Source of the DNA: Candidatus Hydrogenedentota bacterium
GTDB taxonomy: Bacteria; Hydrogenedentota; Hydrogenedentia; Hydrogenedentales; SLHB01
Assembly (NCBI GenBank): GCA_016934125.1
Contig: JAFGTL010000401.1
Coordinates: forward strand, 1-5,078
DNA length: 5,078 nucleotides
Direction: 5' to 3'
The notes under the pieces were generated by a model, which ran no database searches, was not told the DNA's origin, and saw nothing but the letters and a program-made list of their open reading frames with translations. Made by a program: the position numbers and the translations under genes. Positions 1 to 5,078 of this stretch are shown one piece after another; positions within the stretch are counted from its first letter, which is position 1, and every line of letters starts with the position of its first letter.

Positions 1-2
1 AT

Positions 3-425
3 CCCAAGCTGATCCCCGCCATTGTGCGCCTCAAGCTGTCGCTCGTCGGCCTGGCCGCCGCAGAGCACCTCATGCCCGATGAACTGTCCGGCGGCATGCG
101 GAAACGGGCCGGGCTCGCCCGCGCCCTGGCCACGGATCCGCCGGTGATCTACTTCGACGAGCCCTCGGCGGGGCTCGATCCGATCATGGCCTCAGGGCTG
201 GACGATCTGATCCTGAGCCTCCGCAAACACCTCGGGATTACGTTTATCATCGTGACACACGAACTGGACTCGATCCGGAAGATTGCCGATCGCATCCTCA
301 TGCTCGATCGGGGCGCCGTCGTGTTCCAGGGGACGCTGGCGGAGGCGGAGGCCGCCGATACGCCGCGGCTACGGCAGTTCTTCGAGCGGCGCGCCGACGA
401 GCACATCGCCCAACGCAACATCTAG
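3..425 (+). CDS. mlaF: MlaF-type ABC transporter ATP-binding protein, C-terminal part (5' end outside window)
   Basis: This is the cytoplasmic ATPase subunit of an MCE/Mla-type lipid transporter; it would hydrolyse ATP to drive a membrane permease. The frame is open to the left edge, so the GTG at 24 is internal and the true start, with Walker A and Q-loop, is outside. Visible in order: the ABC signature LSGGM (84-98), Walker B VIYFDEP (144-164), the D-loop SAGLDP, and the H-loop histidine in VTHE (about 258-260). The stretch LMPDELSGGMRKRAGLARAL and the FDEP-SAGLDPI block are typical of MlaF, as is the ending RLRQFF. About 140 residues remain, roughly half of a normal MlaF (about 270). The stop (TAG, 423-425) is 14 bases before the MCE gene, so the two are almost certainly cotranscribed. 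Another MCE-linked ATPase (Mkl-like) is possible; the family call is firm, the exact substrate is inferred. Confidence 0.9.
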   Translation, partial: PKLIPAIVRLKLSLVGLAAAEHLMPDELSGGMRKRAGLARALATDPPVIYFDEPSAGLDPIMASGLDDLILSLRKHLGITFIIVTHELDSIRKIADRILMLDRGAVVFQGTLAEAEAADTPRLRQFFERRADEHIAQRNI

Positions 426-429
426 GAGA
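424..429 (+). promoter_or_regulatory. Ribosome binding site for the MCE gene
   Basis: The purine run AGGAGA begins inside the ATPase stop codon and lies 10 bases before the GTG at 440. It supports this GTG as the start, since no in-frame ATG occurs between the site and the membrane helix. A weaker CAGGAC sits closer (433-438). Confidence 0.55.
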
Positions 430-439
430 ACGCAGGACA

Positions 440-1504
440 GTGGCCACGAAAACGCAGAAGATCAAGGTGGGCGTGTTCCTCGTGGTGTGCGCCGCCATGC
501 TGACGGGCGGGCTCGCCCTCATCTCCGGATACCGGGGCGGCGGCGAGGTGGCCTATGAGATCATCTTCAGCGGCTCGGTGCTCGGCCTGTACGAGGGCGG
601 CCTCGTACAGTACCGCGGCGTCGAAGTGGGCCGCGTGGACGCGATCCACGTCGGCGACGACCACCAGGCCCATGTGCGCATTCTCGTCGATCCGGCCGCG
701 GTACGCCTGACGCAGGGCGTTCAGGCCAAGCTCGAGATCTTCAGCCTGGCCACGGGCACCATGTGCGTCGCGCTGTCGGGCGGCGAATGCGGCGGGCCGC
801 CCCTCGATCCGGCCGTCCCCATCATCGCCGAGCCTTCCCTCGTCGAGTCCTTCAGCAACAGCATCGGCGGGCTCAACGAAGACCTCAGCGACATCATCGC
901 CCGGATCAATACCGGGCTGGAAGGCATGGAAGAAGGCGATCTCGCCGAGATCGTGGAGCGCATCAAGGACATCGCCGAACAGATCGATACGGGCCTGGAG
1001 GGCATGGAAGAGGGCGAACTGTCGGACTTGGTGCGCGACGTGAAGGACGTCGTCGCCGAGATCAAGAAGGGCCTCGAGGGCATGGACGAGGGCGAGGTTG
1101 CCGATCTGATCGCCGGCGTCAAGGACATCGTCGATCAGGTGAAGAAAGGGCTCGAAGGCATCGAGGGCGGTGAACTGGCCGATACGCTCGCCGGGATCCG
1201 GGACGTGGTCGCGGAAGTCCGGAAGGGCCTCGAGGGCATGGAACCGGGCGAACTCGCCGGCGCGGTGGATCACCTCAACGATCTGCTGGCAAACGTCAAC
1301 GAGTTCCTCGAATCGGCATCTACGGCCGTGGACGAAACCACGCGCACTACGGTGCATACCGCCGACAACCTGCAGCATGCGTTGGCGGAGACACTCCAGG
1401 CGCTGAACGAGGCCGCCGATGCCATCCGCGATCTGGCCGACTACCTCGAGGAGGATCCATCCGCGGTATTCCGGGGCAAGGGAAGGCCCGAGGGAGGAGA
1501 ATGA
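440..1504 (+). CDS. MCE-domain (MlaD/PqiB-like) periplasmic lipid-transport protein with repeat-built helical tail
   Basis: This is the substrate-channel subunit of an Mla/Pqi-type transporter. MCE proteins form rings, usually hexamers, anchored in the inner membrane, that pass lipids through a central pore. The 354 residues show a short basic N-terminus, a single membrane helix (about 9-30, rich in V, L, A and G), and one MCE domain (about 37-115). The domain has the family signature GLYEGGLVQYRGVEVGRVDAI and a pore-loop-like FSLATGTMCVAL ending in a glycine. A linker follows, then a long predicted helical region (about 144-338) containing five 26-residue repeats (159-288) and a charged tail. 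E. coli MlaD is about 183 residues, so the tail roughly doubles the length; in this respect it resembles PqiB, whose C-terminal helices form a needle. GTG start is set by the upstream AGGAGA. It lies between the ATPase and a PqiC-like lipoprotein gene, overlapping the latter by 4 bases. Family is firm; the needle is inference. Confidence 0.9.
   Translation: MATKTQKIKVGVFLVVCAAMLTGGLALISGYRGGGEVAYEIIFSGSVLGLYEGGLVQYRGVEVGRVDAIHVGDDHQAHVRILVDPAAVRLTQGVQAKLEIFSLATGTMCVALSGGECGGPPLDPAVPIIAEPSLVESFSNSIGGLNEDLSDIIARINTGLEGMEEGDLAEIVERIKDIAEQIDTGLEGMEEGELSDLVRDVKDVVAEIKKGLEGMDEGEVADLIAGVKDIVDQVKKGLEGIEGGELADTLAGIRDVVAEVRKGLEGMEPGELAGAVDHLNDLLANVNEFLESASTAVDETTRTTVHTADNLQHALAETLQALNEAADAIRDLADYLEEDPSAVFRGKGRPEGGE
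914..1303 (+). repeat. Five in-frame tandem 78-bp repeats (26 residues each) in the MCE tail
   Basis: Units begin at 914, 992, 1070, 1148 and 1226, with no insertion or deletion between them. Each opens with GLEG(M/I) followed by an acidic, glycine-containing turn (EEGEL, DEGEV, EGGEL, EPGEL), then an amphipathic helix patterned like ADLIAGVKDIVDQVKK. The preceding residues 144-158 (GLNEDLSDIIARINT) look like a decayed half unit. The DNA copies differ at many third positions, so the duplication is old and kept at protein level. Hydrophobic residues recur about seven times per 26 residues (near 3.7 spacing), which suits a long, slightly right-handed coiled coil or helical barrel. Confidence 0.92.
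1493..1497 (+). promoter_or_regulatory. Ribosome binding site GGAGG for the lipoprotein gene
   Basis: GGAGG, within the longer purine run GGGAGGAGA, lies inside the last codons of the MCE gene. It is 3 bases from the ATG at 1501 and 6 bases from the ATG at 1504. The spacing favours the second ATG, although the first gives the classic ATGA stop-start overlap; the two proteins differ by one methionine. Confidence 0.6.
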
Positions 1505-2112
1505 TGCGTTACGCCACGTTGGCACTCATGGCCGTCTTGTGCGCGGGCTGCTTCGGCCGGAGCACCTACACCCCCACGGCCTACTACACGGTCGATCCGG
1601 CGCCGGCCGTCCAACCGGCCGGCGAGTGCGGGCTCCGGCTGGGGGTGCGTCCACTCGAGCCCGCGCGGCCATACAGCAGGAGCAAGATCGCCTACCGCGC
1701 CGACGGCCACGTCCTCGGCCATTACCCCGGCGTCGAATGGGCCGAACTCCCCGGCGACCTCGTCACCCGCGCCCTGATGGACGCCCTGGCCGCATCGGGG
1801 CGGTTCTCCGACGTGGGGCGCGCCATCGACATGGCTGCGCCGGATCTCATTCTCACCGGGCAGCTCCGGCGGTTCGACGAGGCGCGCACGGAAGATCCGC
1901 CCGTGGCGGTATGCGAAGTGCGGCTCGAACTGCGGCACGCCGTCGATCGCCAGGCCCTCTGGGCCGACACGCTGACGGCGTCGGTGCCGCTGGAGCGCGA
2001 CGACGTGGCCGGGTTGAGCGAAGCGATGAGCCGGGCCGTCGGCGATCTCGTGGCAGAGGCGGCCGCCCGGATCACGCAGATCGAGTTCCCCGCCGAGGCG
2101 CCCGCCCAGTAA
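1501..2112 (+). CDS. PqiC-like ABC-transport auxiliary lipoprotein (DUF330/ABC_trans_aux family)
   Basis: This is a small envelope lipoprotein that would work with the MCE protein; in the Pqi system the equivalent PqiC sits at the outer membrane and meets the tip of the PqiB needle. The 203-residue product begins with a lipoprotein signal (hydrophobic residues 5-14) ending in CAGC, with lipidation expected on Cys17. After a proline-rich linker comes a family-typical start YYTVDP, then a beta strand LRLGVRPLEPARPYSRSKIAYR, the conserved block VEWAELPGDLVTRALMDAL (about 78-96) and DLILTGQLRRFDE (115-127). All match the auxiliary-lipoprotein family in order and length. Cys43 and Cys138 could form a disulfide once exported. 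The signal has Cys rather than Leu at -3, which is unusual. Translation is probably coupled to the MCE gene through the ATGA overlap. The family call is confident; outer-membrane placement is inferred (residue +2 after the Cys is Phe, not the Asp retention signal known from E. coli). Confidence 0.87.
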   Translation: MMRYATLALMAVLCAGCFGRSTYTPTAYYTVDPAPAVQPAGECGLRLGVRPLEPARPYSRSKIAYRADGHVLGHYPGVEWAELPGDLVTRALMDALAASGRFSDVGRAIDMAAPDLILTGQLRRFDEARTEDPPVAVCEVRLELRHAVDRQALWADTLTASVPLERDDVAGLSEAMSRAVGDLVAEAAARITQIEFPAEAPAQ

Positions 2113-2130
2113 CCGCCGCCCGGGCGTCGG
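2113..2130. terminator. GC palindrome between convergent genes, possible bidirectional terminator
   Basis: The gap between the two convergent stop codons is 19 bases, and 18 of them (ccgccgcccgggcgtcgg) form a palindrome with eight of nine pairs matching (C2116 opposite T2127 is the mismatch). In RNA this could fold into a short GC hairpin from either strand. There is no T-tract on either side, so it is not a standard intrinsic terminator. In GC-rich DNA a chance palindrome is possible. Confidence 0.35.
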
Positions 2131-2131
2131 C

Positions 2132-3139
2132 TCAGTGCCCCCACCGGGCCTGGTTGGCGCGCTCGGCGAGCCATTCGCACTGTGCCGCGAGCCGCTCCAT
2201 CCATTCGTCCGCGGTGTGGCCCGCCACCTCGCCGTCCTGTTGCGGAATCTGGTAGGACACCGTCGCGATGTGCTTCACGCCCACGGCGTAATACAGCGCC
2301 GCCTCCTCGTAGAACGACAACGTGCGGTGGCGTTGATAGTGGTGGAGGAGGCGATCGGTCCGTTTCGCCAGACGCTCGGGCCGCATCGTCGTGCGGACGC
2401 ACAGGTTCGATACCGCATACGCCAAGTCTTCGAGATAGCACCCGTCGCCGGCGAATTCGAGATCGACGATGGCCACGAGCCGCCCGCCCTTGAAGATCAG
2501 GTTTCCCGCATGCCAATCGCCATGGATCAGGCCCGTCTCGAATCGATCCCGGGCCTCCAGGCTGAGCGCCTGCCCCGCTTCGTGGAGAAACAAAGCGATC
2601 CGGTTGCAGTATTCGTCGATCGTGGCGGGATTCTCGCTCGCGTCGTGGGCACGCTCGAACAGCTTGGCGAACAAAGATCGCGGCACCTCGCTGAACCGCC
2701 ACATCCGCGCGTCCCGCCCGGGCCGCGGGAACTCGCGGCAGACTTCATGCAACTGGCCCAATGCGTCCGCCGAAATCGCCAACGTTTCGGAAGAAACCTC
2801 CATGGGATCGCCCTCGACGAACTCCTGGAGTTCCAGGGCCCAGTTGTCCACCTCGACGATCCGCTTTCCGTTCTTCGCGGGCTGGATCCCCGCCACCGGC
2901 AGCCCGTTCGTGTCCATGTGATCGGACAGGCGGTGCTGAAACCGCAACGCATCGAGCACGAAGGGATCGCGCTTGTAGGTTTTCGCGAGGAACTTCCCCG
3001 CGGCCGCCTGCACCACGATCTTGCGGTGGCGCCGCTGGTGGGCGGGCGCCAGCGCCTCGGGCCGATCCACCCGGCCCAGATCGTAGTGCTCGCGGATCAC
3101 GTCCGCAAGAATATCGAGTCCGTCACGGCGTTCGTTCAC
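2132..3139 (-). CDS. APH/choline-kinase-fold phosphotransferase, substrate unknown
   Basis: This is a cytoplasmic kinase of the phosphotransferase enzyme family (PF01636-type), which transfers phosphate from ATP to a hydroxyl of a small molecule such as an aminoglycoside, choline, homoserine, methylthioribose or a sugar. The 335 residues show a likely ATP-binding lysine in KFLAKTYK (Lys53), a hinge-like ALELQEFVEGDPM (101-113), the catalytic loop LIHGDWHAGNLIF (204-216) with Asp208, His210 and Asn213, and the metal-binding IVDLEFAG (Asp226), followed by the structural DLAYAVSNL (238-246). The length suits homoserine-kinase-II or sugar-kinase-like members, but I see nothing that fixes the substrate. 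The start is a GTG overlapping the stop of the upstream acylase (GTGA); the best purine run, GGAGAAGG (3160-3153), is 13 bases away, so translation probably depends on coupling. No resistance role can be claimed. Family confident, function open. Confidence 0.88.
   Translation of the reverse strand: MNERRDGLDILADVIREHYDLGRVDRPEALAPAHQRRHRKIVVQAAAGKFLAKTYKRDPFVLDALRFQHRLSDHMDTNGLPVAGIQPAKNGKRIVEVDNWALELQEFVEGDPMEVSSETLAISADALGQLHEVCREFPRPGRDARMWRFSEVPRSLFAKLFERAHDASENPATIDEYCNRIALFLHEAGQALSLEARDRFETGLIHGDWHAGNLIFKGGRLVAIVDLEFAGDGCYLEDLAYAVSNLCVRTTMRPERLAKRTDRLLHHYQRHRTLSFYEEAALYYAVGVKHIATVSYQIPQQDGEVAGHTADEWMERLAAQCEWLAERANQARWGH
3136..3139 (-). promoter_or_regulatory. GTGA stop-start overlap coupling acylase to phosphotransferase
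   Basis: The phosphotransferase GTG (3139-3137) and the acylase TGA (3138-3136) share two bases, making a 4-base overlap. Such overlaps usually mean one mRNA, with ribosomes re-initiating after the upstream stop. The weakly placed purine run upstream supports reliance on coupling. Confidence 0.75.
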
Positions 3140-5078
3140 GGGATCTGAAGCACCTTCTCCGACTCGACATGGCCGAGCAACTCCTCCCTGTCAAACCAGG
3201 CGGGTTTGAACTTCCGCCGGGAGTACAGCTTCTCGCCCTGATCCATGTAATGAGGCGAGGCGGGATCCGCACTCTGCCCCCACGGGATGCACGAGTACGC
3301 CTCGATGCCATCGGCGACGCAGAACATCAGCATCATCGCCATGGATCCCTTCCGGGCCACGTAAATGCCCGAATCCGGCGGATCCTCCCGCGTGCCCACG
3401 TCCATAAGCGTCTCGGTGGCGTTCGCGCCGTCGCCGAAATCGGCGCAGGGGCACGGGAACAGGATGCCGCCCCGCCCCACCTTGTGGATGTCGCCCCACG
3501 TCACCGGCGACTCGCCGTATTTCACACGCAACTCGGCCAGCGTCTGGCCCAGCAGTTCGAGCAACGCGGCCTGGTGTTCCCGACTCAGGGCCTCGCCCTT
3601 CGCGATGGCCGCCACGTCCACGGCGCCAGCGCATTTCAGCCGCCAACTGCGCACAATCGGCGCGGCCACGCTGTCCGGGGTGAACTCGCCGTTCCAGGCC
3701 AGCACGTCCTCCACGGCCTTCGCGAACGCCGCGTCCTGCATCCGCTCCGCCCCCACCGCGTCCACCGCGCCCCGCAGGGCCGACTGCCACGGCTTGGACA
3801 AGGCGTCGTATACGTCCATGGCGACGGCCATGGCCTCTTCCCGGGTGATCGAGTCATCACCCGAGAGCAGTTCGAGGGCCCGCCGGCCCCGGGGATTCGA
3901 CTTGTCCCACGACACGTTATACACGTAGGCGGGATACTTGTCGGGCGTCAGAGGGGAATCGAGCATCATGAGCGCGGGGCTGATGTTGCAGTTCTGGAAA
4001 TAGCCCTGGGGCGGGTTCTTGATCTGGACGAGATCGGCGATATCGTGGATGCCGAGCCACTTGGTGGCCGAGGTATTCCCAGGCACGGGCGCATTCCAGT
4101 TGTATCCCTCGGGGCGGATGGGCGTCCGCCCGGCGCGCACGTACTGGATGTTGCCCTCCACGTCCGCGAAGATGAGGTTCTGCTCCATGAACTGATTCAT
4201 GGCCAGCGCCTCGTAGAACTCGCCGCAGTTCCGGGCGAGCGCCATCTTGTACATCTGCTCGAGGAGGCCCGTTTGCCCGAAATACGGCGTGGCGCCCACA
4301 TAGGCGATGCCCTTCTCGAGATCGGGCTCGCCCAGCAGGAACCCGAGCTCGGTGTACGCCGCCATCTGCTCGACGGGATCGGCGTCCTTCACTTCGATGG
4401 TGATGGTCTCGATCTGGGCCTGTTTCCAGGCGCCGTCGTATTCGTATTCGAGCGGATTGTCCGGATTCAGCTTCAGTACGTACACGTCCGACGTGTCCGG
4501 CCCGCCGGTGGTGCACGCCCAGCCGACGCGGCCGTTGTTGCCCAGCGCGAGCACGGGCGTCCCCACGAGGAAGAACCCGTTCATGGCGAGATCGCCGCCG
4601 TGAACACGCGCCTCGTAGAACACCGCCAGATCCTTCCACGTCAGGTGCGGATCCGTCATCACGATCGAGCACCCCTCCGCCGAACGCGACGGCCCGACGG
4701 CCCAACCGTTCGAGCCAAAGGGCGGCGCCTGATCCTTGTTCTTGAGATCGTCCTCGACGGTGCCGAGGGGCCACTTGAGAATCATCGTGCTGCCGACGGC
4801 CCCGCAGTGCCAGCCCTCGAGATCCAAGGCATATCCGGGCCGTCGTTCGGGGTGCTCGGCCACGTAGGCCTCGACGCCCGCCACGAACGCGTCGCCGAGG
4901 GCGCGGATGTGCTCGGGGGCCGTCGGCCAGTAGGCGGCCCAGTGCTCGCCGTTCTTGACGGCCTTCATGATGTAATCCTGCCGGACATAGCTCGGGCCGA
5001 AGGCGGCCGACATCTCGCCGATGGCCGTGCGCACGTTGCGATAGATGTCTTCGAGGCGATCCTCAGCCTGGGCGTAGC
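3136..5078 (-). CDS. Penicillin acylase family (S45 Ntn-hydrolase) protein, N-terminus outside window
   Basis: S45 enzymes are made as one chain, usually exported to the periplasm, and cut themselves so that a serine becomes the N-terminal nucleophile; they hydrolyse amides such as penicillins, acyl-homoserine lactones or other N-acyl compounds. 646 residues are visible. The frame stays open past the GTG at 5034 to the edge and reads YAQAEDRLEDIYRN, matching the family's alpha-chain AQDR motif, so that GTG is not the start. Counting from it: cleavage G107/S108 in PFGSNGWAVGPS, DPHL with His130 (beta 23 if Ser is beta 1), GWACTTG (171-177) at the oxyanion position, catalytic-type Asn286 in QNLIFADVEGNIQY, Arg307 in GRTPIRP, and the C-terminal GQSADPASPHYMDQ. 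The beta chain is about 525 residues. The visible alpha part is only about 121 residues, shorter than in E. coli penicillin G acylase. The signal peptide and promoter are off the edge. Substrate is not predictable; beta-lactam activity is not implied. Confidence 0.92.
   Translation of the reverse strand, partial: YAQAEDRLEDIYRNVRTAIGEMSAAFGPSYVRQDYIMKAVKNGEHWAAYWPTAPEHIRALGDAFVAGVEAYVAEHPERRPGYALDLEGWHCGAVGSTMILKWPLGTVEDDLKNKDQAPPFGSNGWAVGPSRSAEGCSIVMTDPHLTWKDLAVFYEARVHGGDLAMNGFFLVGTPVLALGNNGRVGWACTTGGPDTSDVYVLKLNPDNPLEYEYDGAWKQAQIETITIEVKDADPVEQMAAYTELGFLLGEPDLEKGIAYVGATPYFGQTGLLEQMYKMALARNCGEFYEALAMNQFMEQNLIFADVEGNIQYVRAGRTPIRPEGYNWNAPVPGNTSATKWLGIHDIADLVQIKNPPQGYFQNCNISPALMMLDSPLTPDKYPAYVYNVSWDKSNPRGRRALELLSGDDSITREEAMAVAMDVYDALSKPWQSALRGAVDAVGAERMQDAAFAKAVEDVLAWNGEFTPDSVAAPIVRSWRLKCAGAVDVAAIAKGEALSREHQAALLELLGQTLAELRVKYGESPVTWGDIHKVGRGGILFPCPCADFGDGANATETLMDVGTREDPPDSGIYVARKGSMAMMLMFCVADGIEAYSCIPWGQSADPASPHYMDQGEKLYSRRKFKPAWFDREELLGHVESEKVLQIP
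4711..4716 (-). other. Predicted autoproteolytic site and nucleophile (Gly-Ser) of the acylase
   Basis: The codons GGC-TCG encode the Gly-Ser junction of PFGSNGWAV, the position where S45 precursors are cleaved to expose the catalytic serine. The GSN-x-W context and the DPHL motif placing His at beta 23 agree with the family. His130 is encoded at 4647-4645 and Asn286 at 4179-4177, so the visible catalytic set is complete. Confidence 0.82.

Noticed and set aside
24..425. GTG at 24 as the true start of a short ATPase
   Set aside because: The same frame is open to the left edge and reads PKLIPAIV upstream; a functional ATPase needs Walker A, which must lie outside the window.
914..1303. Tandem repeats as a CRISPR array or DNA-level satellite
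   Set aside because: Units are contiguous, in frame, 78 bp, without spacers, and differ mainly at third codon positions, so they are protein repeats.
422..1525. 367-codon open frame on the - strand opposite the MCE gene, also with an apparent repeat
   Set aside because: It mirrors the MCE gene almost exactly, and its repeats are only the complement of the MCE repeats. The + strand frame has a membrane helix, the MCE motif and a ribosome site; the antisense product has no recognisable domain. Long antisense frames are common in GC-rich genes.
2135..3148. 337-codon open frame on the + strand opposite the phosphotransferase
   Set aside because: It is a frame shadow of almost identical extent; the - strand frame carries the complete kinase motifs (HGDWHAGN, Asp226) and the overlap with the acylase.
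3917..4774. 285-codon second frame on the - strand inside the acylase
   Set aside because: The product is arginine-rich with no domain and lies wholly within a gene whose catalytic motifs are intact.
2132..5078. Antibiotic resistance cassette (beta-lactam acylase plus aminoglycoside kinase)
   Set aside because: Both families are broad and mostly not resistance enzymes; there is no integron, transposon or other mobility signal, and base composition matches the neighbours.

Overview
The window is clearly GC-rich (about 60-65% by eye), densely packed with genes and without any long non-coding stretch. It comes from a Gram-negative-type bacterium: it encodes an MCE-domain envelope transport system with a lipoprotein that would be of little use without an outer membrane. 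I cannot place it by phylum from sequence alone. The MlaF/MCE/auxiliary-lipoprotein cluster next to an S45 acylase and an APH-fold kinase would fit a proteobacterium, a planctomycete-like or a Hydrogenedentota-like genome equally well.

Left half, + strand (1-2112): three tightly spaced genes form the end of one operon. The first is the C-terminal part of an MlaF-type ABC ATPase, cut by the left edge. Fourteen bases later comes a GTG-started MCE (MlaD/PqiB-like) protein with one N-terminal membrane helix, one MCE domain and a long helical tail built on five tandem 26-residue repeats. It overlaps by 4 bases (ATGA) a PqiC-like ABC-transport auxiliary lipoprotein. Together they look like a phospholipid or lipid transporter between inner and outer membrane: ATPase at the cytoplasmic face, MCE ring and helical stalk in the periplasm, lipoprotein probably at the outer membrane. 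The permease (MlaE-like) is not visible and presumably lies to the left.

Right half, - strand (5078-2132): two genes are read leftward. The first is a penicillin-acylase (S45, Ntn-hydrolase) family enzyme whose N-terminus lies beyond the right edge. Its stop codon overlaps the GTG start of an APH/choline-kinase-fold phosphotransferase (GTGA, 4 bases). The overlap implies co-translation of a probably exported amidase and a cytoplasmic small-molecule kinase; the substrates are unknown.

The two operons converge with only 19 bases between their stop codons, and 18 of these form a near-perfect GC palindrome. The most interesting observations are the repeat-built MCE stalk paired with a PqiC-like lipoprotein, the overlapping acylase-kinase pair, and a strong excess of the tetranucleotide GATC across the whole window. 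I see no RNA gene, mobile element, CRISPR array or origin. No convincingly new system is proven here.
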